64,000 nucleotides of DNA from Symbiodinium natans (lineage: Eukaryota > Sar > Dinophyceae > Suessiales > Symbiodiniaceae). The translations under genes were made by a program, and so were the position numbers. Below are positions 32,447 to 42,732 of the stretch, piece by piece. The DNA is taken from assembly GCA_905221605.1 (NCBI GenBank), contig CAJNDS010002671.1:81001-145000 (forward strand), in the 5' to 3' direction. The notes below the pieces were generated by a model that saw nothing but the letters and a program-made list of their open reading frames with translations, was not told the DNA's origin and did not search any database. Numbering within the stretch: the first letter of the stretch is position 1; the number at the start of each line of letters is the position of its first letter.

Positions 32447-34487
32447 CCCAACGCTTCGCACACCATGTAACACAACATGAAAGTCACTGTACCATTTACG
32501 GCTGCGTTGTTGGTTGTGGGACGTTTCTCTCATGCATGGTCTTCCAGGTTTCCACACCATCACCCGCAGTCGGACCAAGCCAAGTTGGATCGACGAATTC
32601 GACGGTTCAGGAGCCACCATAGTCAGCTTCGGTTTCAGTCACGCTCAGACCGTTTCCCAGAGGCCTGTGACAAGCTTCGTTGCGATTTGATCAGTTGAAT
32701 CCTGACAGGGTCCTCTGCCGCCATAGCCGCGACGTACGTGGCTCCCGTCCTTTGCAGTTCGTCCGCTATGTGGGAGAGTCACCCCACGAATTGCACCGGC
32801 TACTTTTCGGCATCGTTGTCGAGCTGGCTTAATCGCCTCGTTACGGCCTCGTTCTTCTGGCGCAGTCCGCTCTAGGCTGGAGGAGCTCTACAGCATTCTG
32901 CGGCTGTGGGGCGGTTCACGAGCCAGGCGAGTGCACCGTAGCAGTCATCTTGGCAATTCAGGAAGGAAACGGAGGCAGAGTGAAGGTGCTCCAAGTTGAC
33001 TTGCTCCAGGCTTTGCTTTGTGGCCATGCTCCAACATCCTCAAGCTCCTCAAGCGTCCCAGCGCATGCCTCCAGACCTGACTGGAAGGACGGGGTGGATA
33101 TGGGTGGATACTGGCTGAGTTGCTGACAGCGCAAACGATTTGCGAAAGGTCTGCGTTGACCTCGGGGCTGTCTGCCAAAAGCGTCAAAGGCAAGATTGAA
33201 TGTCGGCACGCGTGGCAATCGGAGAGTCTTCTGATCGCTTTGCGGAGATTACACTCAAAAAGTCGGGTGTGTTGTCCTTTCTCCCGTGACTGGTCAGGCG
33301 GCAGACTCTTCCGTCACGACATCTACCCGAAGGCAGCCAATCGAGAAGCTTACCGTTGTGCTTGCTTAGTGAATGCGGGCACCGTGCCCTTGCATAAGCT
33401 GTGTTGAACTTTGTCTACGCCGAAGGTTCTGTTCTGGCTTGTGGACGGGCTCGTAAATGTTATGGACTTCGGACCGATCCGGCAGGCGTGCTGGGAGTGT
33501 TGGGAGTGCCAGCCTTGATCACAGAATATTGACACTTAATGTTTTGACTTGTTTGGCTCAGGCCCTGCGCTTCAATGTTTACGATGAGGCAGGCCTACTC
33601 CACGATGTGCCCAGCTTCTTGGCTTGTGGAGGATGAACGATCCAAGAAACGGCTTTGATGCACAGCAGCGATCCAAGTGATCTCTCGGCCTTCATGCACT
33701 GCTAGGTATCTCTACGGCATCTCTCATAGCGACGCTGCGGCCCTTCAAGGAGTGAGCTTAGTTCCTGGTGGTTCTTAGATCTAAGAACATCCTGGAAACA
33801 TGGAGGACCCCTACACCAACAAGAGCGCAAATTGCGACCGCACCTGGCTGGAAAGACCACCTGCAAAAGAGATCCTGAGCATCAAGATGGACGGGTTACG
33901 AAGAATGGCATTGTGAAATGTTGTGAACCCTTGCGTGAACACTGCAGTGACGGACGAGTTTTCAAGTTGCCCAGGAAGGACATTGCTTTGGGATTCTTTC
34001 CTGACTGTCCGAGGCTGGGACATGTGCCGTGTTGCAGTTCCCGAATGTCATGGGGGAACGGTGGGAGTTGTAATACTCAGAGGCGCAATAGAGGAGTGGC
34101 ATATGGAGGGGCCTTGAAGTTCGGCCTCTAGGTCTCACGAATGTATCACACCACCTTCCGATCCCCAACTGCGCAGCAACTCGGCAGGGCCCAGCAGCCA
34201 GACCAGGGCTACCAGACCAACAACCTACTGCGCTCGGCTATACGCCGAGGTGATGCAGTGCCTGCTGCCTCAAACCAAAAGCGAAGATGATGAGACGGTC
34301 TGCAGAGCTGCGAAGTGCACGGCTTCGTGCTGCTGATCTAAGGCGAGTAAGGGAGCTCCTTCGTGACGGCTCTGCAGCAGATGCAAATACCTGGGACGCC
34401 TGCTTCAGCTTGCAGTAGACGAAGAGACGGAGAAGACGTTTTGCTGGGTCTGCTGCAAGCCTTTCGTGCACGTTTGTGCTTGTCAGG
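32447..34487. other. No confidently recognised gene
   Basis: Several frames of 60-100 codons on both strands, no recognisable domain. The plus-strand stretch at about 33294-33350 (GRLFRHDIYPKA) is protein-like but isolated. Confidence 0.35.
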
Positions 34488-35381
34488 ATGGCCGGGGCAG
34501 GCGGCCCTTACATGATCTTTGCGAGGCTGCAGCAGCAGGTGCATCGGTTTGTGGCAAATAGGACGTGTGCGTGCATGAGTTTTTGGAGAACTCTGATGGG
34601 AGGCCGGGGCCAAGTGTCCACTCTCCACCTTGCCGCAGAGCTCCTGTTGGCGCACGGCGACCCTCGGGCTCGTGTGACTGGGACTGACTGGACAAAAGGC
34701 AAGTTGCCATGCCGTACTTCTGCCGAAGCTGCTTCGCAGCCCAAACATGTGCATGCAAGCATATTTGCTGTCATCAGGGCCTGTGATGAGACCAAGCTTC
34801 AAAGCAAGAACAGCCGCAGCGGCTTCATTTTAACTAGGGTTTTAGAACCAGCAGCCAAGGACAAGGATGGCAAGAGCGTACTGGACGAGGTGAGCTGTGT
34901 TGAGCTGGGCACAGATGAGTCGACAAGACTTCTGGCTCAGAAGCCTTTCCTGCGGGAGCTGGTGGCCCTGTTGGCCGCTTGCTCTTTGCAAGGTGTGACA
35001 GAGCAGGGGTTTGCGGACCCCGCCGGACTCTTCCGTGGCTTGGAACTTCTCGGAGAACCAAAGCGAAGCCAGATCGCCCTGGGAATTCTTGGACTGGCTG
35101 CCCTTCGTCCCATCGGCCCAGCAGAGCTGAAGTGGCGCAATCCTGGTCCTGGGCTGGAAGAGCAGCTGGCTGCACTTGACGATGAGCTGGCGGCCATCAA
35201 ACGTTTGAAGGAAACTTCGCAGAGACGACGTGCGCTCAGGCGCATGCTCTTCGAGTGGCATCCAGACAAGAACAGCCACCGGCATGAGCTTGCCAAAGCG
35301 GCTTTCCAACACATCCAGATGCAGAAGGCTGACATTCTGGAAAAGGGCCGGGCGCCGAAGCATGCGACAGGGCCGGGATAA
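34488..35381 (+). CDS. J-domain-like protein (C-terminal HPD motif)
   Basis: An open frame with in-frame ATG at 34488 and stop at 35379-35381, 297 residues if uninterrupted. The C-terminal part carries a divergent J domain: RRALRRMLFEWHPDKN has the HPD tripeptide, followed by ELAKAAFQHIQMQKADILE in place of helix III. It is preceded by an acidic helix (LEEQLAALDDELAAIKRLKE). J domains stimulate Hsp70 ATPase through HPD, so a co-chaperone role is likely; this form, with the domain at the C-terminus after a long unknown region, is familiar from dinoflagellates. The upstream 200 residues have no recognised domain, and the first third may include intron sequence, since this window's genes are mostly split. 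The start is therefore tentative. Confidence 0.6.
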   Translation: MAGAGGPYMIFARLQQQVHRFVANRTCACMSFWRTLMGGRGQVSTLHLAAELLLAHGDPRARVTGTDWTKGKLPCRTSAEAASQPKHVHASIFAVIRACDETKLQSKNSRSGFILTRVLEPAAKDKDGKSVLDEVSCVELGTDESTRLLAQKPFLRELVALLAACSLQGVTEQGFADPAGLFRGLELLGEPKRSQIALGILGLAALRPIGPAELKWRNPGPGLEEQLAALDDELAAIKRLKETSQRRRALRRMLFEWHPDKNSHRHELAKAAFQHIQMQKADILEKGRAPKHATGPG

Positions 35382-35475
35382 AGGCAGCCCATGGCAGCCC
35401 GCATCACATCACCTGGAAAGCTGTTGATTCATTCACAGTGACAGTGCCGGCTTAGGATCAAGATCAGCTTGACAG

Positions 35476-35638
35476 CTTGAAGGAGCAGAGGGACACCATT
35501 GTCGAGTCAGTCAAAGCCATGCCGCCCGACAGCGCTGCCAGCTGCGTCACCATAGTCTCGAAGGTCCCGGTGGCGAACGAACAGATGATCCCCTCCACCG
35601 GCTCGCGGATCTCGTTGACTTTTCGCCTGAGCAGATGA
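35476..35638 (+). CDS. Candidate terminal exon, unknown protein
   Basis: After a gacag acceptor the plus frame reads LKEQRDTIVESVKAMPPDSA and continues through CVTIVSKVPVANEQ to RISLTFRLSR and TGA at 35636-35638. The composition is the most protein-like of the open frames here, and the ending recalls the C-terminal strand of AlkB-like 2OG dioxygenases (RxSLTFR), but this is too little to assign a family. The minus strand is also open (35464-35721), so the call is weak. Confidence 0.3.
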
Positions 35639-36270
35639 AGAGTCGGTCCGATGAGCGCGCGCACTTTGCCGCAGCGACAGAAGAAATCGGTGGAACACAA
35701 AAATGACACGTGATTTGCCATCGTACGGTCTTCCAGCCCAGTGCATTGGCCAATTGGCGCTCAACCAACCCTCGAAGACTGTAAGTCTAGGCCTCTACGT
35801 CCCTTAGCATTGATGGAAAGTCCTACGTAATCTCCATCACATGGGATAGCTTCTTAGCTGCACGGGTTGTCTGCATGTGGGCCACCCCTCGTTCATGTAG
35901 TGTCAGAGGCGATAGAAAACGACCCTGGCTCACAACAGGACATGGCACGCCTGCTGCGTGGTGCACATGCTCCAGTGCTTGCGGTCTCCTAGCTGTCATT
36001 TGCATGTGGGTGTTTCAACAACACGTTCTAATTCTACCATCGGCTGCATGCAGTGTTTGCCATCGGATATTTGTGAGACGCCTCTTTTATGATTTTAGAT
36101 TCATAAAGTGATTTGTAGAGGTACATGGACTTTTGCCAGGGCTTATGGCTATCTCGTTTTGTTCCCTGAGCCTCCCTGCAGAAGCTAGGCCGACAATTTG
36201 GGCATACTTGTGCTGGCATACCTTGAAATTATCGGAACGTTAGTGCGCGACAGGTGGCAATTGTGTCCAG
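35639..36270. other. No recognised feature
   Basis: Upstream flank of the PAS gene. It may contain its N-terminal exons, which I could not identify. Confidence 0.35.
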
Positions 36271-39200
36271 ACGCCGTTCCTGAGTCTGCTTGTGGACTTG
36301 AGGTGGATGTGCGCGGCGAGCTCATTGAGTGGAATGATAAGGCAGTGGTCCGGGTTGCGGCAGCACGAAGACGAAGCTGTGAGAGTTTGACTTCGTCATC
36401 GTAGCCTCATTCGTTCGCAGCAGTGTCACATGGGTCACCAAGTCGTTTCAGATTCGTGGTGGGTATCTGCAGGTTGCGGCAATCACGGGCTTCTCGCGGC
36501 AGGAGGCATGTGACACAAAAATAGCATTGCTTCAATCGGCGTACTCGAGTGTATGGTGGGACGCCTGGTCAGAGAACAGCGCAGGTGTTGGGACGACCTT
36601 TCCTTGAGGATTTTGTGGTAGAGGGAGTCGAGGACAGCAGCCGTACATGCTGGATACTGGATAATGACTCAACAAATGTTATCGGCATCAGAAGGACATG
36701 TGCCAAGGTGCAGAGAGGCCCCCTTACAGCTGGATGTCAGAGTTCAGAAATCTCCCGGCGAGGATTTCGAGGCTGCGATGGTCCTGGCAGTCTTGCACGG
36801 CCGTGAGGCATTTCTGCTCAGAGTTTCATGGGTTGTGCATTGAGTCGTGCAAAGAGGGTATTTTTATAAAAACTTCTGTGCGCTTGAGGACTTGGGCGAG
36901 TTCGAAGTCATCATCCGAACCAAGAGCGAGGCGAAGGCCCCCCATTCTGGTGCAAAGTTGCAAAAGTGCCGGGGGAGCGACTGATAGAGTTCTACTAAGT
37001 TTAGACTAAGTTGATACTAAGTTTTATACTACGTTTTATACTAAGTTTATACTAAGTTTATATGTTCCAGAGGCAGTCCTGAGAATGAGCGGCGCCACTT
37101 TCCGCGACACGGCGGGCGAAGTTGCAGGCTGGAGCTTTCATGTCTGTGCGAAGTGTGCATAGAAGATAAGACACGAAACTCAAGGAAAGCATGTCATGCC
37201 CTTTTTTGGTCCCTATCAGGATTCGTCGCCATGATGCACAACTGCTGCGTATTGGTCCATGTATCGGTACATGTATCGGTGAAACGCAACTGTTGGCACG
37301 TTGCTGCGCGTTGATAGGTGTGGTGGCTTGCGGGCAGGATTTGACCAGTATCAGGCAGGAACCCCAGCAAAGGACTCGTGTAATTTTAACGCTACGGCGA
37401 CCCACCTCCGCCTGAGCTTCTGTAACATACAGGGTGCTGGGGGCAGAGGGGTGGGGAAAGGGGGGGGGGGTTGCGGGGCCGGTGGGATTTGTCACGGGGG
37501 GGGGCGGGGGGAGGGGGGGGAGGGGGGGGCTGGGCGGGGCTCGTTAAGGGGGGGGTACCCATTTCAGGCCAAAAAGTGCAAAGTGGTGTATGGGATTATG
37601 ACACCTGCGGCCCAAGGCCTCAGCGGATTGCAAATACACAGAAGACATAGGGCTTGTTGCTCTGGGTATTGATAGCCCAAATCTTAAGATTTAATCGCTT
37701 GCGATTTGGACATCCTCGGGAGATGAAACCTTGTTGCTCGGACTCGTGACACCACTCGTGACACCTGCATCGCTGCATGCGGTGAATGCCGTTCGCCCAG
37801 CCGTGCACAGGAGGCGAAAGCAGACTTGAGGGTTTTATCTGGTCCCTTTGAGTGAGTGATTCAAAGTGTGGAGGCCTTGCGCAGAAATTTCAGGGGAATT
37901 GGGTTAACTTGTCCTGACTGCGGCTCTTGCTTGCAGGGTACAGACCTAGACCATTCTCGGGTCATCGAAGATCACCACGGTCAAGTGTCCGATTGCGTGA
38001 ATCTTCCCAGGAACAGCATGCGGGAGGCCACGCGGATGGCCGAGGATCTTCAAAGGCTGTTAGCACTGTTCAGCTTGACAAGGTGTCTGATGTCTGTCCA
38101 GCTACCTGCCTGGAGCCTGGAGCCTTGACAGGCTCATTGAGACTGCCCATGCCTGCATTGTCGGCGTAGATCCGGCTGGGAATGTCAACGAATGGAATAG
38201 TCACATTGCGCTTGCCTCAGCCTCCAGGCGTTCAAGCACCGCGGCACAGAGTGGAGAGAGGAGAGAGGGAATGGAGTGCACATAGCCCAAGGACCGAGTT
38301 GTGTGCTAGTTCTCGGCCATGCTTGCTGCAAGATCAGCGTCAGAAGAGAGACGGCAGCCCTTTCGCGCTGTAAGGCCCAGCTGTCTGGTTGGTCCAAGGA
38401 GGACTGCTCTGTGAGCGCAGTGAAGGGTCGGAAGATGATCAGTTCAGGCAGGTTGGCGCACAGCCATTGCGAGAAAATAGCTCCCTCTTGAAACTTGAGC
38501 AAGGTCTCGTTGAAGACTCTGCGCGGCTCGGGGCAAGGGGTGGATCCCAATTTCGCATCCTAATCCCGGTCGAATTATGGGCAAGGGGGGCCGCGTCCGC
38601 TCGGACCTTCGAGCAGTTTCTGCTAGAGAGCCATCTTAAAACAGGCCTTGGATTTGTATATCACACTCTCCTCCTGCGAAACTAGCCGCCCTAGGGTCAT
38701 AATTTTGTGGAGCTGTCGTCCGCCCCCGCGCCCCCACCTGGGCACAAGTTTTGCCGACCTTTGCCCACTTGCCAGGACGCATTGGGCAAAGGTTTAGTGG
38801 ACAACTTCATTCTGAAGGAACACCAGACGGTCACGGCCTCAGATTCTCATAGGTCTTCCTTGTCCCTTGAATTTGACACCTCAACCTGTCTCAACTCGGT
38901 CCGTCCACTTTTCCCCCGCCTCTCCTTTCAATACGTTACGTACACAAATAGCGTGTTGTGCAGATTGCAGGATGTCGCGGACATGCTCCAGCAGGCGCTC
39001 AGCGGTGAAAAGGCGCCGCCTTGCGCCGATTAGTAGCAAGTAGCCAGACTCGAGCATGCGGCGACGCCCACAATGTCCAGGAAGCCAATGCAATGATTCG
39101 TCAAACCCTCGTGCACCTGCAAGGGCGATCGAATCTTGTTCGGGCGGAGATGTTAGCCCTAATGTAGAGTAGCGCTTACGAGCTTGCTGTGCTGGTTGTT

Positions 39201-39957
39201 CCTTTATCCCTCAAATTCTGGATGCATGTACAGGTGGAAAACGTCGAGTTCTGCCTTGAAGAGCAGGCCAGGATCTGCTGGAAAAAAGGTTCACGTTATA
39301 GCGGTTAAAACTGGAAGCGGTGCAACGACAGTTCCGGGCATGTTCAATCAGTTCCGGGCATGCGGTTTTGCGGTTTAGGGCTTGAGCTCGAGCAGCTTAC
39401 TCAATAGAGACCCTGCCACTACAGGAAGGCACTCGACGCACAGTGCGGCTGAATGCATCGGCACGACTTGGCGAGCAGGGGGAGGCGCCGGGTTTTTGAG
39501 CCACAGGATTAAAATTCCATTCAGTGCCCATTCGCATCCATTTTTCTGGCTGAAGCTTTGCCCTTTATTGTGCACAGATTGGCTAAGAAGGACTTCCTGG
39601 CATTTCTTGCACCATGCAGGTCACTGGCGTCCTCTGCGTGGGGCAGGATGTAACAGAATTGAATCGAGCCCGGGACTATGTGGGACCGTACTGTAGCAAA
39701 CGTCGGGGAGGCAGCACGACTTCGTCAACTAACGTTGGGGGGGGGGGGGGGGGGTGGCACGCTCTGAAGACATGCTGCCCAGATATGCCCAGGTCATGGC
39801 AGAGCAACGCGGGACTGCAGAGGACCGCGTGAGGGCGAAAACCCAGATCCTGACAATGTGTGTGTGTGTGTGTGTGTGTGTGTTGTCGGGACTGACACCG
39901 GATTTGCCAAAGGATCTTGCACTGTTTGTGGAGACTGCCAACGCGCCTATTGTCGGT
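36271..39957 (+). CDS. PAS-repeat protein (multi-exon, at least three PAS units)
   Basis: Exons are recognised by their match to the PAS fold. Unit 1: 36271-36341 (VPESACGLEVDVRGELIEWN), 36473-36505 (VAAITGFSRQE), 36585-~36614 (VLGRPFLEDF), 36730-36807 (GEDFEAAMVLAVLHGRE), 36889-~36930 (DLGEFEVIIRTKS). Unit 2: 38011-38055 (NSMREATRMAEDLQ), 38132-38207 (IETAHACIVGVDPAG then NVNEWN), 38375-38410 (AQLSGWSKEDCS), 38971-39012 (DVADMLQQALSGEK), 39234-39266 (VENVEFCLEEQ), 39620-~39667 (VTGVLCVGQDVTELN). Unit 3 starts at 39913-39957 (DLALFVETANAPIVG). Introns after 36341, 36505, 36807, 38055, 38207, 39012, 39266 and 39957 begin with GC. PAS domains sense ligands, redox or light, or bind partners; no output domain was found. 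Some exons (such as the LLNATTRRD segment) are missing from my reconstruction. N- and C-termini are unknown. Confidence 0.7.
37003..37062. repeat. Short tandem repeat (actaagttt...)
   Basis: Four to five imperfect copies of a 12-15 bp unit, actaagttttat and variants, within an intron of the PAS gene. Confidence 0.75.
37439..37556. repeat. G-rich tract with G-quadruplex potential
   Basis: A roughly 115-bp stretch with many G runs of 4-12 on the + strand. It is expected to form G-quadruplexes and to be hard to sequence, so its exact length may be wrong. It lies in the PAS gene between units 1 and 2, probably intronic. Confidence 0.8.
39735..39754. repeat. Poly-G tract
   Basis: About 19 consecutive G residues in an intron of the PAS gene. 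Confidence 0.9.
39857..39882. repeat. (GT)n microsatellite
   Basis: About 13 GT dinucleotides, just upstream of the third PAS unit's first exon. Confidence 0.9.
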
Positions 39958-41013
39958 GCATCCCGTCTTCAACTTCAGAGTCAGAAGAACGTTGGGTCAA
40001 TATTGGCTATTGCTTTCGCCACGAGTTCTGATGCTCAGTGCTGTTTGAATGTGTAGCCCAGGTCTCGCGACATGGGCTTGTCGAGGTCCCGGAACATCTC
40101 GGAACGGGATTGGGGCGTCAGCCTTGTAGGCCTCGAATCGCTTACAAGCATTTTAGAAACATCAAGTGGCAGTGGTCCAGTGCTGAACTTCTTCGTCTAG
40201 CTTTGTCGAAGGCAGCCTTGGCTCGCAGCTTTCATGGCCGCACCAAAAGCCAAATCTACGCCACCCCCTAGGGCCTAAGGGCACTAAGCCTGCCGAAGCG
40301 GAAGCGTACGGGACTCAACGGTCAAGCCAACGCGGAGGCTTGTGCAGTTGCCCAGAACAAGAACAGCAGGTCTCTTCATTACGTCTACTTGCATCGCAGC
40401 CATGTGGGCCCGTGGTTTGGTTGGAGCGTTTCTTTGGCCCCCGATATCAGCCATCGAGCCGCTCAGTCTCGCAGTATTTTTTGGCTTGTTTTTGAGCTTT
40501 CAGTGATCAAGCAGTTTCGGCGTAGCACGGCCAGGATCTAGTGAAAAGGCTCGAGATCTAAAAAACCCTGCTAGCAGCTGCCTCAATCTCGCATGCAACG
40601 GGTCAATAAAGAGAGCGGGGTTCAGAGCAGGGATTCAGGGTAAGAAGTCACAATCACGTACTGTCCCCAGCTGTCCGCAGTGCAAGAACCCATCTTGATC
40701 AGCGCTGCACACCGTGCCTCACATGTCGCAGTGAAGGGTGTCAGCATGCAAAAGAGCAGGAACATCATTCGCAACAACCACTGTAGTGGGAAAGACCAGC
40801 GTGGTCAGAGGGAAGGAGGAGGGCCTGGCAGAGTAAGGATGAGTCAGATCTTCTCCCAACTGGACGGCTATGTCAGGGACCCCATCGCCCGGCACACTGC
40901 CTGTGCGGTGAAAGCAGATACACCGACAGTGCTTTGTCTTGATTTCGCCGCAAAAATAGATTTGTTTCATGTGCTCCATCTGCCGCGGAAGCCAAGGTTT
41001 GTCTACTGGAGGG

Positions 41014-41631
41014 CTACGTCGGCGGACCACACAACAAAGAGCGACACGGCTGCAACGCACGGAGTAAGTCACGCCACTCTTGTAGATGGGTGTTGGCCAT
41101 GACCGATGCGTTGTTTACCCATGGCATGTACCAAGTTACTACATCCTCACGCTTCCGGAAGAGGGCTTGCTGCCATCTCAGCTCAAGTTTCAATGAAACT
41201 CCTTTCTCTTCCATGCCATGTCCAGTTTTCATTGAGCCCAAGTTATAAGCCGATGGTCGCCCACGGCGTTCTTGAGGCTTTATGAGACCTCTCCGAACTT
41301 TCGCAGCTTTGGTTCGGAGCCCCTTCAGGCCTTGGATGCTTAGATATCTGTGCTTCATGAACTCTTGAAGCACCCGCCATGTTTTCGGAGGCACCCGATC
41401 CAATTGGGCCACATCTGCTCCCATTTCTGGTGACAGATCCGAAGCAGCAGGTGGGCGATGGAAAGAAAGTGGGTTTCTTTCAATGTTGGGCAGATGACCT
41501 TCCCATTCGGCTTCATGGCTGCTGCAGTACTGCTCGGGATGTATACTTGGCCGAGCATGAGTAGGTATGATTGAAGAGTGGCAGGCTGACAAAGTGCTTG
41601 CCAGCACCATGGGTTTTGTGCTTCTCAGCAT
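41014..41631 (-). CDS. Unidentified open frame, 205 codons
   Basis: ATG-led minus-strand frame ending at TAG 41014-41016. The middle is basic and reads like protein (KTWRVLQEFMKHRYLSIQ; RGLIKPQERRGRPSAYN; LKLELRWQQALFRKRED). A second minus frame at 43851-44216 also looks plausible (KKRRSSHPYWLKNDASSE) and could be a 5' exon of the same gene. No family is recognised. It would be the only minus-strand gene in the window, which lowers my confidence. Confidence 0.25.
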   Translation of the reverse strand: MLRSTKPMVLASTLSACHSSIIPTHARPSIHPEQYCSSHEAEWEGHLPNIERNPLSFHRPPAASDLSPEMGADVAQLDRVPPKTWRVLQEFMKHRYLSIQGLKGLRTKAAKVRRGLIKPQERRGRPSAYNLGSMKTGHGMEEKGVSLKLELRWQQALFRKREDVVTWYMPWVNNASVMANTHLQEWRDLLRALQPCRSLLCGPPT

Positions 41632-42702
41632 TTGTCACTGTCTGTTGGCTGTTATTCCTTTCGGCCAGAATTGTGATTTATTGACTTCATTGCGCTGCGC
41701 ATGGCATGTTGCCGCAGGTTGTTTATGTCCCTCCTGCTAACAAGTGGGCGACTCCAAATGCTTGGACTTCGTGCCGGAACTGCACTGGGCGATCAAAAGC
41801 AGGGCAGAGTTTGCTGGGCCTTTCTGACTTGTGCATCGTGATGTGCGTGCTACGGCCGGATAAGGTTCACTTTCGCTGTGCGGGCGCCGATTGGAGTAAG
41901 TCCAGGCTGACATGTGCTGACATGTCCCGTGACATTCAAAAAGTTCGCAAGCCTTGTCGCTTCAGATGGCGATACCAACATCGATGTGCAGTCTGAGCCA
42001 GGGCTTGTTGTGCTGGCTGCAGCCTGAAAACTGCTTGGATTGTTCGAGGGCTGACAGCACATAGGTTCAGCCACGTATTGCGGCATCAGGCCAATCCTCA
42101 GCGGCAAATTGCCGGCTCTGATTTCAGCCAAGCGGCGGCCCCATCCAGCATTCGGACTTGTGTTCGTGGGCTTGCACGCGAGTAAAGCTCTTTTCCATCG
42201 GGTTCCGCATCATGTATCAACGGGTACAACAGCTGGAGCAGTTGCTGCTTAATGGCGCACCACGGTTGCTAAAGATCTCAAGTGCAGTCATTCCTCTGAG
42301 GCAAATACTGCCGATGGCTGGACTATTTCTGGCCAGCTCGAAGTCGTTGGAGGCTGCCCGAGGGACTCAGCCCGCTTGGCGCTGTCAGATCGTTCGCACC
42401 AGCCGAAGCATCGCCGTGAGGAAACACACCTGCCGCTGGAGTAAAGCACCAAGCGGTTTCCTGGGGTGGGCTCAACCAATACATTTACGGCACCTCGGTT
42501 TGCAGAAGCTACCAGGTGGCCATCTTGGCCATCTTGGCCACATTGTCCCCTTCCGAGGTGCCGACGAGGTCCAGAGCTTGGACTTCGACACGGGCATTGA
42601 CCTTGCCAAGTGGTACTTTGAAGCATCCCCGAGCGTCTTTCACAAGAAGGCGCATCCCTCAAGCATAGGAGTAGCAAACGGATCTCTCGAGTTTACGCAA
42701 AC

Positions 42703-42732
42703 GGTGTGTGTGTGTGTGTATGTGTGTGTAGG
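42703..42732. repeat. (GT)n microsatellite
   Basis: Short imperfect run of GT repeats (gtgtgtgtgtgtatgtgtgtg). Confidence 0.8.

Noticed and set aside
34842-35363. 173-codon minus-strand frame opposite the J-domain gene
   Set aside because: The plus frame carries the HPD motif and the helical J-domain pattern; the minus frame has no recognisable domain.
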